A program made the translations under genes and the position numbers. The notes beneath the pieces were generated by a model, which saw only the letters and a program-made list of their open reading frames with translations, had not been told where the DNA came from and searched no databases. Below, piece after piece: positions 50,273-59,909 of a stretch of DNA of 64,000 bases; the stretch's first letter is position 1; each line of letters begins with the position of its first letter. This DNA comes from Candidatus Saccharicenans sp. (GTDB taxonomy: Bacteria; Acidobacteriota; Aminicenantia; Aminicenantales; Saccharicenantaceae), in the NCBI GenBank assembly GCA_030017715.1, contig JASEIU010000001.1:651834-715833 (forward strand). The letters are read 5' to 3'.

Positions 50273-51004
50273 TTACTTAAGCACGAAAAGAGAATCGTCC
50301 AGTCCGGTGTTGTAGACCACTTCGTTGATGGTCATCCTGATGGATTCCACCCCGCTCTGATAGATGGTCATAGAGAAAGCGACCATGGTGCCGTTGACTT
50401 TTCTGTAATCGCTCATAACCTGCATGGACTCCATCTCGCCTCCGCTGGGGCTGAGCGATTTGCTCTTGCTCTTGTAGGGAAGGTAGGTGGCGGCATCCAG
50501 ATATAAAGTCGCCGCGTCGCCGCTGGGGTATTTCTGTTCCAGCACATGGCAGGTCTTGCCGTCAACTTCTTCCTTGCCTTTGTAGGTGTAAGTGATGCCG
50601 TATTTTTCAGGATGAAGGGTGGCGGAGTTTCCCAGAGCCTGTTTTCTCAGCTGTTCAGACTGGTCGGGCGCCAGCTCAATAATTTCTCCGGTCTGAGGGT
50701 TGGTCATCATTGCTTTCTGGCCGTCGTAAACCTGAATCATGCTCATTCCCACAACTTCCATTTCCATGCGGAATTTGTCTGGCTCTTTCTGGTACAGGGT
50801 GAAGGGGGCGTTCATTCCATACTGAATAATCTCCATCGTGCCGCTAATCCTGGTATCCTTGATGGCAGCCAGGGTGTCGCGTCCGCCCAGGGCCTTGATC
50901 ATATTTTCCAGGATGTCTTTTTCAGTCTGGGCCAGTCCGGGCAGACTCACTGCGACCAGCATGACCGCCAGCAGAGCAAAACTCAAAAATTTTTTCTCTT
51001 TCAT
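50273..51004 (-). CDS. Exported LolA-like lipoprotein-sorting domain protein
   Basis: The 243-residue protein has a signal peptide (residues 1-25) and a beta-rich body in the style of the outer membrane lipoprotein-sorting (LolA/LppX) superfamily: repeated KxxxKFRMEMEVVGMSMIQVYDGQ-like strands and a Cys in GKTCHVLE. Proteins of this type carry hydrophobic cargo in a half-barrel cavity. It lies near lolC/lolD and is divergent from the GGDEF gene. It may be the periplasmic carrier for this locus, or an unrelated member with another lipid. No lipobox is seen, so the protein is free in the periplasm. The start follows a GGAGGAAATC stretch. Confidence 0.72.
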   Translation of the reverse strand: MKEKKFLSFALLAVMLVAVSLPGLAQTEKDILENMIKALGGRDTLAAIKDTRISGTMEIIQYGMNAPFTLYQKEPDKFRMEMEVVGMSMIQVYDGQKAMMTNPQTGEIIELAPDQSEQLRKQALGNSATLHPEKYGITYTYKGKEEVDGKTCHVLEQKYPSGDAATLYLDAATYLPYKSKSKSLSPSGGEMESMQVMSDYRKVNGTMVAFSMTIYQSGVESIRMTINEVVYNTGLDDSLFVLK

Positions 51005-51073
51005 GATTTCCTCCTGTTCTCAGCGAATTATACAGGATTAATACGGGAAAAGACAGAAAAAGTTCAGACTGCA

Positions 51074-51106
51074 GGGGGGTGAGGATTTTCCCTTAAAATC
51101 ACCCCC
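51074..51106. repeat. Imperfect palindrome upstream of GGDEF gene
   Basis: GGGGGTGA-GG-ATTTT (51075-51089) faces AAAATCACCCCC (51095-51106) with a two-base bulge. The 12-mer TAAAATCACCCC (51094-51105) is the reverse complement of 2557-2568 upstream of the pilin operon. It lies about 62 bases before the GGDEF start and about 70 from the divergent gene. Confidence 0.5.
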
Positions 51107-51167
51107 TTAGGCGATTGCCGTCGGTCCAGGTTTTCTTTAATTTATTATTAGTTCAGGGCGTAAGACT

Positions 51168-52502
51168 ATGGAATGGTCTAATCAGAAAGACGAGTACTTA
51201 GTTAAGCTGGCCGGCATTTCAAAGCCGCCTAATCCCAGGGTTGTCGACTGGGAGAAGGAAGTAGACCGGTATAAAATCATCTTCGATTCCGTGCCCACTC
51301 CGGCCCTTTTGCTGGACCTGGACAATAACATCGAGGATTTCAACGACAAATGCCTTGAATATTTTCCGGACCCTGGCTTTCAGGAAAAAATATCGAATGG
51401 CAAGAAATTCCCGGTCTCCAGAGTTTTCCCCTGGCTGGTCAGCCCGCTTTCGGATTTCCAGGTCGGCCTTTCCCGGGAATTGAATCTGACCCAGACGGTC
51501 GACTGCGCCCGGGGTCGGATAGTCTTTCAGCTCCGGATAAAGAAGATTCTGGACCTGTTCGAAAATCACCGCAGCACTCTGGTGGTCATGAACGATATCA
51601 CGGCCATCGTTGAGGCTGAAGAAAAAATCAAAAGGGCCCGGGATTTTTACCTGACCCTGTTTGAGGAATTCCCGGCCATGATCTGGAGAGCCGGGACTGA
51701 TGGACAGTTTAACTATTTTAACAAAGCCTGGCTGGCCTTTACCGGCCGTTCTTTTGACCAGGAGAAAGGTCAGGGCTTGCTCCAGCTCCTGCCGGAAGCG
51801 GACAGAGAAAGATTCTGGCAGAGTTACCAGTTTGCTCTTCAGAGGCAGGAACCGTTTCAGATTGAATTCCGCCTGAAGCGGGCCGACGGTCAATACCGCT
51901 GGATGCTGTGTGTCGGCCGGCCGTTTCAGGGTCTGGAAGGAGAATTCGCCGGCCTGATAGGTTCCTGCTACGATATAACTGAACGCAAAGACCATGAAGA
52001 ACAGCTGGCCTACCAGGCGTTCCACGACCCGCTGACCGGTCTGCCTAACCGCCGCATGCTGGAAGTAATTCTGCCCAGATTGATCGAGGAGAGCGAACAG
52101 GGCAAGCCGGGCGCGCTGTTTTTTATCGACCTGGATAATTTCAAGCTGGTCAACGACACCTTCGGTCATCATATGGGCGACAGCCTGCTGGTGGAACTCG
52201 GACATCTGATTCAGAAGCAGTTGCGATCGGGCGACAGGTTGATCCGCCTGGGCGGAGACGAGTTTGCCGTCCTTCTGGACGGAGTGCAGAGAAAAGAAGC
52301 TGAAGCCATAGCTTTAAGGCTTCTGGAGAGCGTTTCTAATTATCACTTTGTGACTCCTCAAAAATCCTTTAACCTGTTTCTCAGCATCGGAGTGGCCATA
52401 ATCAGTGAAAAGCTTGATATAGAAATCATAATGTCCAGAGCCGATACCGCTATGTACCAGGCCAAGGAACGCGGGGGCAACCAGTACGTTATCTATGATT
52501 AG
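51168..52502 (+). CDS. PAS-GGDEF diguanylate cyclase
   Basis: The 444-residue cytoplasmic protein has two PAS-type sensor domains (about residues 30-145 and 160-280) and a C-terminal GGDEF domain with an intact active site, RLGGDEFAVLL near residue 362. The product-inhibition site RxxD is present as RSGD, five residues before GGDEF. It therefore should make cyclic di-GMP in response to a PAS-bound signal and be feedback-limited. The N-terminal 30 residues have no membrane helix. The start follows AGGGCG. A shared palindrome with the pilin operon suggests that motility or adhesion may be linked to this enzyme. The ligand is unknown. Confidence 0.92.
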   Translation: MEWSNQKDEYLVKLAGISKPPNPRVVDWEKEVDRYKIIFDSVPTPALLLDLDNNIEDFNDKCLEYFPDPGFQEKISNGKKFPVSRVFPWLVSPLSDFQVGLSRELNLTQTVDCARGRIVFQLRIKKILDLFENHRSTLVVMNDITAIVEAEEKIKRARDFYLTLFEEFPAMIWRAGTDGQFNYFNKAWLAFTGRSFDQEKGQGLLQLLPEADRERFWQSYQFALQRQEPFQIEFRLKRADGQYRWMLCVGRPFQGLEGEFAGLIGSCYDITERKDHEEQLAYQAFHDPLTGLPNRRMLEVILPRLIEESEQGKPGALFFIDLDNFKLVNDTFGHHMGDSLLVELGHLIQKQLRSGDRLIRLGGDEFAVLLDGVQRKEAEAIALRLLESVSNYHFVTPQKSFNLFLSIGVAIISEKLDIEIIMSRADTAMYQAKERGGNQYVIYD

Positions 52503-52615
52503 AGCGCCAGCTCTAAGGGCCGTTGGCTGTCTCTACCGGAGTTTTTGGTTCCGGATTTTATCTTCAATTTTCCGGGCTCCTGTATTAAAATGTGGCTGAA
52601 AGCAAGGAACCCGGT

Positions 52616-53248
52616 ATGATTTTCCGGCGCACTGAGTGGAGCTTTTTGATACTGTCGGCGGCGCTGTTGTTGTTAGCCGCAGACCGGGCAGCCGGGGCCA
52701 CCTTCAAGCCGGGCCTGAAGCTGGGCGGCGGGCTGACCAACATTTTCGGGCAGGATGCCTATCAGCAGGAATGGCAGCTTTCTCTTTACGCCGGAATCTC
52801 AGTCGAATTTCCGGTCATAAAAAAGCTGGCCGCGACGGTCGAGCTGGATTTTGTCCGGAAAGGTTCGGTCTATCGGCTGGAAGAAGATGGGCTGGAATAC
52901 AGGGAGAGATACATCTTCGATTACCTGGAAGTTCCGGTTCTGGTCAAATATTGTTTCGCCGGCGCCAAGAAGATGGAATTCTATGTCTATGCCGGGCCGT
53001 CGGTTGCCCTTAACCTGAAAGCCAGGCTCCGGGTTACTTTTGATAACCTGGAAGAAACGGTGGATGTTGACAACCTGCAGGGAACCGACCTTCTTTTGAC
53101 CGGCGGTGCCGGAACGGCCGTCAGCTTCAAGCCGGGCAGTTTGATTCTGGAAATGCGCTACAGCCATGGGCTGAAATCGGTGGCCACCGAACCCGGGGCT
53201 GATATCCGGAACAGGAGCCTGCTGCTGCTGGCCGGATTCAAGTTCTGA
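52616..53248 (+). CDS. Outer membrane beta-barrel protein (PorT/OmpW-like)
   Basis: The 210-residue protein has a signal peptide (about residues 1-28) and eight or so amphipathic strands, with GLKLGGGLTNIFG, DFVRKGSVY, YIFDYLEVPVLVKYCF and FYVYAGPSVALNL, ending in Phe (LLLAGFKF). This is the pattern of small outer membrane barrels inserted by Bam. EVPVLVKY is a frequent motif of the PorT-like family. The ATG at 52616 has AAGGA seven bases upstream; a GTG at 52592 lacks support. Its gene ends ten bases from the convergent M14 gene. Function is not known. Confidence 0.78.
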   Translation: MIFRRTEWSFLILSAALLLLAADRAAGATFKPGLKLGGGLTNIFGQDAYQQEWQLSLYAGISVEFPVIKKLAATVELDFVRKGSVYRLEEDGLEYRERYIFDYLEVPVLVKYCFAGAKKMEFYVYAGPSVALNLKARLRVTFDNLEETVDVDNLQGTDLLLTGGAGTAVSFKPGSLILEMRYSHGLKSVATEPGADIRNRSLLLLAGFKF

Positions 53249-53258
53249 TCAGCCCGGC

Positions 53259-56200
53259 TCATTTTTTCAGGGTCCCGGGCCGCCTTCTGTGGAATTCAAT
53301 CCTGATTCTGTTCTGGACTTCCTCTTCAATGAGGTCGGTATCGAAGACCAGCTCGGCCAGGTACCTGGCATGGGCCCGCAGGTAGGTCAATCCCTGCCGG
53401 CAGAGAAAATCAAGCCAGGAGCCGGTGGCCGTTTCGTCCATCACTTCTGGAGTCTGTTCCACCAGGGTCATCTGGCTGCGCTGGTTCAGGCGGTTTTCAG
53501 AGGAAGACTGCCTGCGGGCAAAGACATTCAGGCCATCATATATTTCCAGCGGCGAAACAAAGGGCGACCAGCGTCTGGCCCAGCGGTCGTACCGGGCATA
53601 AAACTTTCGGTTTGATTCCCGCATTTCCGGGGAAGAATTCATTTCTTCAATCAGGATTCTTTTTAGCTCTTCGGCCGCTTCGCGGTAGGGCCGGTAGAGG
53701 CTGAGGCTTAACTGGCGGTAGTAGGTGAACCAGCCTTTTGGTATCCAGTAATCCCGGAAGAGATAGGGCGAATATCCGGAAAACATCTGAACCCATTCAT
53801 GAGAGGGATAGCCATGCAGGTTTAGATAGATGTCGGGCAACCAGTCGCGATTGAGTCGGGTCCGGACCCTGGCTTCGGGCAGCAGTGGCTGTCCGAGTCC
53901 TACCTGATAGCCGATGTCCACTCCGGGCGAGCTGTACCGGCCAGCATGGAGGCTGTGAAAAGGCTCGTTCTGCCACAGCTCCATGGCCAGGGCGGCTCCG
54001 TCCGGGTTTTCCATCGGCTGGATGACCACCGAAAACTTTTTCAGGAAGTCCTGATAACTCTGGTCCGAGGCCAGCAATTTTGCAAACAGCAGGGAATAGT
54101 TGGTGGCCGAAACTTCGTTGGCATGCTGACGGGCTGTCAGGTGGAGAACAGGCTTATGGGTTATAAGTCTGGGCAGCGAAACGTAGCGGCCTGCGGGAAG
54201 GTATATTTCAAGAACCGGTACCTGTCGTCCTTCGTAAGAGTAACCGCCAACGTAGCTCCGGACGGCCTGATGACGGGACAGTCCCCTGGAAATTTTGAGA
54301 CATTCTTCCGGTCCGATTATCCGGTCCGTTGGAACATCCACCGCCGGGGCGGAATTCTCAGAGGCTGTGGCTTCGGGCTCGGTTTGAGCAATCGGAAGTG
54401 TCTTTTCGAAACTTTGATCCTGGTGTTGGACTTTTATTTTCAGACTCCCGATGCCGGGGAAGGAAAAAGGCCGGCGGACGGTCATTTTTTCTCTCTGCCG
54501 GCAGAAGACCTCCAGCATCGAGGCCAGCAGGGTGAAGTCGGCCTCTTTTTCCATCTGAATAGACAGTCCGGCCGATTCCAGGCGGTTTAGAGCGGCATCA
54601 AAGACCAGTTCCTCAAGACGCAGGTTTCTGGGCTTTATCGGATTAAATTCCAGAGTCTTTTTAGCCGGAGGCTGACCGCCGGAGGTCCAGCTCAGGGTCA
54701 GGATTGGCTTTCTGGACCTGAAATCTTCCAGCTTGAAACTGGCCCTGGGGGCCTGGCCTTCGGTCGAGGGGTGAATGACCGGCTTGACGTTGCCCGGAGC
54801 CGAAGAGCGGGAAGCGTCGACCGGAAGGCTCAGGTCTTCTTCTGTCCAGCCGGTTATGGCCCGCAGAAAGTCCAGGGTATCAAAATAGATTTCATCGTGC
54901 AGCGCTTCCAGCGAACTGATGATTTCTTCATCCAGTCCGAGGCGGTAATCCGGTTCGCTCAGCCACAGCTCCACCGTCAGCCTCTTGAAATAGGGTTGTT
55001 TGGCGAAGGTCGGCTCATGCTGGGTTTTCTGGAGGACAAAGTCCTGGAGAGGCTTTAGAATCTCATCCTGGAAGAAATCCCAGAATCTCTCGGGGTCAGT
55101 CTGGACCTGCGTTTCCAGCAGGTTCTGACCGTTCTGGCTGACACGGCACCAGCCGGTGGCGATGGTGACCGTTCCCCAGTCAGGCCTGGCTCGAAGAAAG
55201 GGAATTTCTCTGGTCGGCGGAGAAAAATTGCCCTGCCAGATAAGGTTGTCCTGGCGGTCGAAAGCCAGTACTTCGTAGGTGGCTCCACCGGCCGGCTTTT
55301 TCTCAAACTGAATATTCTCAACCGGCAGTTCCAGTTCGGCCGACAGGATTTCGTCGGCCGGGTAAAGTTCCTGGAGCCAGCGGTTGGGGTCGCTGTAAAA
55401 TCTCTTTATTTTTTCTCCAGGCTTATCCTGAACCTCGGCCAAGCGGACCAGCACTCTCCGGACTGGAAGCGTTTTGAGTCGGGGCAGGGCGGTTTCGGTC
55501 AGCCAGAAAAATCCCGGTTTGTAGGCGGAGAGAACCTCAACCTTAGCCCTGAGTTTCCTGTCCCGGGCCAGGTCTTCAACCCGTTTCTTCACTTTCTCCC
55601 TGACGGCCGGCGATTCGCTCAGGCCGAGGCTGATCATTATTTCTTCCGGACGGGTGATCTTATCCAGGGTTTCTCTGACCAGGTCGAGAGCCGCTTCTGC
55701 TTCCCAGGTCCACTCTCTGGCTCCGCTCAGGACTTCAACCGGCCGGTCCATGGAATCGACCGTGATTTTAAGCTCTGTCCCGGGCAGCTCTTTTTTCAGA
55801 CCGGCTTCCACGGCTTCCCGGAAGCGGGGATTTTCTTCGGGCAGGGAAACCGTAACTTCCAGAGTTTCCGGTCGCTGTGGGCTGAGCTTTTTTGCCTCTT
55901 CAGCCAGCCTGTCCAGAAAGTAAGCTTCGGCTGCTCCGTTTTTTCCCGCCAGGAATTTTTCAATTTCTTCCTTTAACAGGGAAAGGTCAGGCTCTCCTTT
56001 TTTAAATTCCGTAAGATAGGGGAACTTCTGGCCGAAATAGGCCATGGTCCGGTCGAGGACATCGGGCCTATTGGCCGTTATCAGCAGCGAATCTGAGGGC
56101 CCTGTGGCTGAGGGCAGTATCTTTATCAGTCCCTGCCTCGGCCCAAGCTCCGGAATCTTAAGTTTGCCTTTTCGGAGCAGGTCCCGGGTCAGGGAGTTGT

Positions 56201-57386
56201 TGCCCACCAGGATTGGCGCTAACAAAGCTTTCGGGCTGTCAACTTCTCTATCCAGGTAAATTAAAGGAAAGGAACCGCCGGCGGTATCAAACACCAGCCT
56301 GGTTGACAGCAGGGGAAGGCCGGCGCCGTTATAATCGGCCGGGATGATGACGGCCGTCTCTATTCCGTCTCTAATTCCGTCTCCGTTGCGGTCGGCATAG
56401 AATCCGGTAGCGGTAAATACTTCAGTCAGGTCGAATGGCCGCGGCTTATCAGGAATCCGGGGGATTTCTTTGAAGGCCGGGGTCAGAAGCCGCCTGGATG
56501 AGCCTGGTCTGGGCAGGCTGACCCTGTCTTCTTGGCCCGGAGCCTGCAGCCTGAATTCCAGGAGGGCACAGGCCGGATAGGCCAGGATTTCGGTGTTTTT
56601 TCCCAGGTTTCTTTCTCTCGCCAGCCTGCGGAGCGAAGCGGCTACTTTTTCCAGGTCGGAGTCAAGGGCGAAATCAAGCCTCAGAGTCAGGACGGCTATC
56701 TCGCCTGCGGCCTCAAAGTTAAGAGAATTCAGGCCGGCGGGCAGGCCGGCAGTGGAAGGAAAGGAATAAAGCAGTCTGGTGACTGCCAGAGCTTTCGGTC
56801 GGACCTCCAGTCCTGCGAGGAAACCGTTCAGGTCTTTTTCCAGACGATCGTAAGTATAGCCTGATTCCCGGCCCCAGATTTCCCAGAAATACGGCCAGCG
56901 CAGGAAAAAAGCCCGACCGGTCTTCAGCAGGGTTTCCGGAGAACCGCCCAGGCAGATCAGCCCCTGCTGTCTCTGGTAATTGAAGACAGCCACCAGTCCC
57001 TCTCCGGGCTTCAGGCCGGCAGGGTCGATTTTTTCAGCCGCCAGGATTTTCCCGGCCAGCTTCAGTCTGGAACCGATCAGCACCGGATTCTTAAGACGCG
57101 AAAAATCCTTGATTTCAGATTCCCTGTAAACCAGGCCGAAGTCCAGGGCCAGGCTCTCCAGGTTGATTCTGGCTGCCAGGTCGGCCGCCAGGGCTATTTC
57201 TTCAGCCAGCGGCTGGTCGGGGATGATTATCGACAGGGCGATTTTCTCGCCCCGGCCGTCGCCGTCTTCATCCAGGAGTGTTTTTCCCAGCCGGTAAAGG
57301 CTCGAAAGACTGAAATCTTCGGCCGCCGCCGCGATCGTCAGCAGTCCCAAAAAAATCAAAAGAAATAAACATAGTTTCCTTCGCAT
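53259..57386 (-). CDS. Giant exported M14-family metallopeptidase protein
   Basis: This 1375-residue protein has a signal peptide (about residues 1-25). Its C-terminal third holds a carboxypeptidase-like M14 domain: RQHANEVSATN (near residue 1087) gives the HxxE zinc pair, and LNLHGYPSHEW (near 1190) the third His. Upstream lie about 1000 residues not assigned to any family. Two parts of it, roughly residues 20-200 and 330-480, look like a duplicated module, each beginning with an Asp-Gly-rich calcium-like motif (DEDGDGRG and DRNGDGIRD). The ATG at 57386 after GAGGG is preferred over 57416. Peptide or peptidoglycan cleavage outside the cytoplasm is likely. Confidence 0.83.
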   Translation of the reverse strand: MRRKLCLFLLIFLGLLTIAAAAEDFSLSSLYRLGKTLLDEDGDGRGEKIALSIIIPDQPLAEEIALAADLAARINLESLALDFGLVYRESEIKDFSRLKNPVLIGSRLKLAGKILAAEKIDPAGLKPGEGLVAVFNYQRQQGLICLGGSPETLLKTGRAFFLRWPYFWEIWGRESGYTYDRLEKDLNGFLAGLEVRPKALAVTRLLYSFPSTAGLPAGLNSLNFEAAGEIAVLTLRLDFALDSDLEKVAASLRRLARERNLGKNTEILAYPACALLEFRLQAPGQEDRVSLPRPGSSRRLLTPAFKEIPRIPDKPRPFDLTEVFTATGFYADRNGDGIRDGIETAVIIPADYNGAGLPLLSTRLVFDTAGGSFPLIYLDREVDSPKALLAPILVGNNSLTRDLLRKGKLKIPELGPRQGLIKILPSATGPSDSLLITANRPDVLDRTMAYFGQKFPYLTEFKKGEPDLSLLKEEIEKFLAGKNGAAEAYFLDRLAEEAKKLSPQRPETLEVTVSLPEENPRFREAVEAGLKKELPGTELKITVDSMDRPVEVLSGAREWTWEAEAALDLVRETLDKITRPEEIMISLGLSESPAVREKVKKRVEDLARDRKLRAKVEVLSAYKPGFFWLTETALPRLKTLPVRRVLVRLAEVQDKPGEKIKRFYSDPNRWLQELYPADEILSAELELPVENIQFEKKPAGGATYEVLAFDRQDNLIWQGNFSPPTREIPFLRARPDWGTVTIATGWCRVSQNGQNLLETQVQTDPERFWDFFQDEILKPLQDFVLQKTQHEPTFAKQPYFKRLTVELWLSEPDYRLGLDEEIISSLEALHDEIYFDTLDFLRAITGWTEEDLSLPVDASRSSAPGNVKPVIHPSTEGQAPRASFKLEDFRSRKPILTLSWTSGGQPPAKKTLEFNPIKPRNLRLEELVFDAALNRLESAGLSIQMEKEADFTLLASMLEVFCRQREKMTVRRPFSFPGIGSLKIKVQHQDQSFEKTLPIAQTEPEATASENSAPAVDVPTDRIIGPEECLKISRGLSRHQAVRSYVGGYSYEGRQVPVLEIYLPAGRYVSLPRLITHKPVLHLTARQHANEVSATNYSLLFAKLLASDQSYQDFLKKFSVVIQPMENPDGAALAMELWQNEPFHSLHAGRYSSPGVDIGYQVGLGQPLLPEARVRTRLNRDWLPDIYLNLHGYPSHEWVQMFSGYSPYLFRDYWIPKGWFTYYRQLSLSLYRPYREAAEELKRILIEEMNSSPEMRESNRKFYARYDRWARRWSPFVSPLEIYDGLNVFARRQSSSENRLNQRSQMTLVEQTPEVMDETATGSWLDFLCRQGLTYLRAHARYLAELVFDTDLIEEEVQNRIRIEFHRRRPGTLKK

Positions 57387-57644
57387 TTTTGCCCTCATCG
57401 GCCTGAATTTTATCATTTATTCGTCAGCCGGGGTATAAAAAAATTGTCCGGCCGATTATCCTGACAGGTCAATATCAGAGCCGGAGCCGGAAAAACAAAA
57501 TCAAATTTCTATTTGTATTTATTCTCAGGGCTGGAGATAATAAACAAAGGTAATGATGATTTTTATGGTCTCCGGTCGACTAATATTCTCACAAGAGAAC
57601 CGGTTCCGAAAATGTGGCCGGAAGGCTCGTTCCCAGGAGGTGTC

Positions 57645-59651
57645 ATGAAAATGAATGTCTTCATTCGCTTATTAATAACGGTCGGCCTCTTGCTGGGCTG
57701 GACTGCCTCTTCCGCCTGGTTATCTGGGCAGGGAAGGGCCGCTTCCAGAGTCACGGTCAGCTCTCCTGATAACCGGGTCGAGGTAAAAATCGAGCTGGGA
57801 AACCAGATTTCTTATTCGGTTTATTTTCAGGGCAAACAGATTCTGGCTCCGTCCCCGGTTTCGATGACCATTAACGACAATGTGGTGCTGGGCAGGAGGC
57901 CGGTTCTGGAAAACACAACCAGGACCAGAGGGGATGCGGTCATTAACCCGCCGGTCAGGGAAAAGCGGGCAGTGATTATAGATAGATACAATGAGGCCAA
58001 CCTCAAGTTCCGGGGGAATTTTGGCCTGATTTTCAGGGTATATAACGACGGTGTAGCCTACCGTTTCTATACCGGCTATCGGGTGCCGATCAAAGTCCGG
58101 GCCGAGGAGGCCAGGTTCAATTTTCCCGAGAATTATCAGGTTTATATTCCTTTTACCAGAAGTTTTCACACCTCGTTCGAAAGCAATTACAGTTACCTGC
58201 CGCTAAAGGACATCGGTCCGGAACGTTTAAGTTTCGCCCCGGTGGTGGTTGAAATTCCCGACGGGCCAAAAGTGGCCATCACCGATGTGGCGGTGGATGA
58301 TTACCCCGGGATGTTCCTGACCGGAAGCGACCAGGGCCAACCTGGATTGATAGGCAAATTTGCCCCTTATCCCCTGGAAGAAAAACTGCGGGAAAAGAGC
58401 GACCGGGAACTGGAAGTGGTCAGGGCGGCCGATTATATCGCCGAAACCAGGGGCGGCCGACAGTTCCCCTGGCGCCTGATCGTCCTGGCCGAAAAGGATG
58501 CCGACCTGATCAGCACCGATATAGTCTACCGCCTTTCTCCCGGGCTGGAGCTCAGAGACACTTCCTGGATAAAGCCGGGCAAAGTTGCCTGGGACTGGTG
58601 GAATGCCAACAATATCTATGGAGTTGATTTCAAGGCCGGAATCAACACTGAAACCTATAAATATTATATAGATTTTGCCTCGAAATTCGGAATAGAGTAC
58701 ATCATTCTGGACGAGGGCTGGTCTGACCCGGCCGACCTGTTTAAAATCAATCCGGAGATCAACCTGGAAGAGCTGGTCCGGTATGGCCAGCAGAAAAATG
58801 TCGGTCTGATTCTGTGGTGCGTCTGGCTGACTCTCGACCGACAGATGGACCGGGCGCTGGATTATTTCCAGAAATTAGGAGTGAAAGGGATAAAGGTCGA
58901 TTTCATGGACCGGGATGACCAGAAAATGGTTAATTTTTACCGGCGCTGCGCGGCCGCTGCTGCCCGCCGGCGCCTGGTGGTCGATTTCCACGGGGCTCAT
59001 AAACCGGTCGGATTGAGACGGGCTTTTCCCAACATCCTGACCAAGGAAGGGGTGCTCGGTCTGGAATACAGCAAGTGGAGCGCCCAGGTCACTCCCGACC
59101 ACGACCTGATGCTTCCGTTCCTCAGGATGCTGGCCGGGCCGATGGATTACACGCCGGGGGCCATGCGCAACGCCCAGGAAAAGCAGTTCCGGGCTGTTTT
59201 CGATGTCCCCATGAGCCAGGGGACACGGTGTCACCAGCTGGCCATGTACGTCGTCTATGAGTCTCCACTCCAGATGCTGTGCGACTCTCCCTCCGCCTAT
59301 CTCCGGGAGCCGGAAGTCATGGATTTTCTGGCCGGGGTGCCTACGGTCTGGGATGAAACCAGGGTTCTGGAAGCCAAAATAGGCGACTATGCGGTGGTGG
59401 CCAGAAAGAGCGGAGATAGCTGGTATCTGGGGGCAATGACTGACTGGACTCCGAGGGAATTCGAGCTGAAGCTTGATTTTCTGGAACCGGGAAAACTCTG
59501 GGAAGCTGCCCTCTGGGCGGACGGAGCTAACGCCGGACGTTTTGCCTCGGATTTCAGCCGACAGAGCCTGAAGCTGACTTCAACCGAGACGATAAGATTA
59601 AAACTGGCTCCGGGCGGGGGAGCCGTCCTCAGGTTGACTCCGGCCAGATAA
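57645..59651 (+). CDS. Glycoside hydrolase family 97 protein
   Basis: The 668-residue exported enzyme (signal about residues 1-33) matches GH97, the SusB alpha-glucosidase family: an N-terminal beta-sandwich (VSSPDNRVEVKIEL), the TIM barrel (WDWWNANNIYGVDFKAGI, FGIEYIILDEGW, GVKGIKVDFMDRDDQ) and a beta-rich C-terminus. Glu in TKEGVLGLEYSKW and an Asp in VDFMDRDD are candidate catalytic residues; which of the two known GH97 mechanisms applies (inverting or retaining) was not decided. It releases glucose or galactose from oligosaccharides in the periplasm. AGGAGG just upstream supports the start at 57645, not the longer frame. No Sus transport genes are nearby. Confidence 0.92.
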   Translation: MKMNVFIRLLITVGLLLGWTASSAWLSGQGRAASRVTVSSPDNRVEVKIELGNQISYSVYFQGKQILAPSPVSMTINDNVVLGRRPVLENTTRTRGDAVINPPVREKRAVIIDRYNEANLKFRGNFGLIFRVYNDGVAYRFYTGYRVPIKVRAEEARFNFPENYQVYIPFTRSFHTSFESNYSYLPLKDIGPERLSFAPVVVEIPDGPKVAITDVAVDDYPGMFLTGSDQGQPGLIGKFAPYPLEEKLREKSDRELEVVRAADYIAETRGGRQFPWRLIVLAEKDADLISTDIVYRLSPGLELRDTSWIKPGKVAWDWWNANNIYGVDFKAGINTETYKYYIDFASKFGIEYIILDEGWSDPADLFKINPEINLEELVRYGQQKNVGLILWCVWLTLDRQMDRALDYFQKLGVKGIKVDFMDRDDQKMVNFYRRCAAAAARRRLVVDFHGAHKPVGLRRAFPNILTKEGVLGLEYSKWSAQVTPDHDLMLPFLRMLAGPMDYTPGAMRNAQEKQFRAVFDVPMSQGTRCHQLAMYVVYESPLQMLCDSPSAYLREPEVMDFLAGVPTVWDETRVLEAKIGDYAVVARKSGDSWYLGAMTDWTPREFELKLDFLEPGKLWEAALWADGANAGRFASDFSRQSLKLTSTETIRLKLAPGGGAVLRLTPAR

Positions 59652-59808
59652 TCGGCAGCGGCATCCGTTCCGGTCCTGCCGGCGGATGGGCGGGCTGGGA
59701 GTGGCAAAGACCGGCTGAAATATGAATATATTTTCATATATTATTAATAATAAATAACTTACTGTTCCCGACAAAAGCTTTTAGCCTGTATAAATCCGGG
59801 CCTTTTTC

Positions 59809-59817
59809 TGCTATAAT
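59809..59817 (+). promoter_or_regulatory. Perfect extended -10 promoter
   Basis: TG at 59809-59810, one base, then a perfect TATAAT at 59812-59817. A convincing -35 is missing. It would start transcription near 59824 and make a leader of about 340 bases for the SpoIID-like gene. Confidence 0.65.
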
Positions 59818-59880
59818 ATATATCGAATTGGAAGCGGATCTGGCGGTGGCGGCAGAGGGCCGGAAACCTTCAGAAAACTC

Positions 59881-59909
59881 TTGACACGACCGGTTCTCAG
59901 GCCTAAATT
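59881..59909 (+). promoter_or_regulatory. Second promoter upstream of the SpoIID-like gene
   Basis: A perfect TTGACA (59881-59886) is followed after 17 bases by TAAATT (59904-59909). Transcription would begin near 59916 and leave a leader of about 245 bases that includes the hairpins at 60056-60126. Confidence 0.6.
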
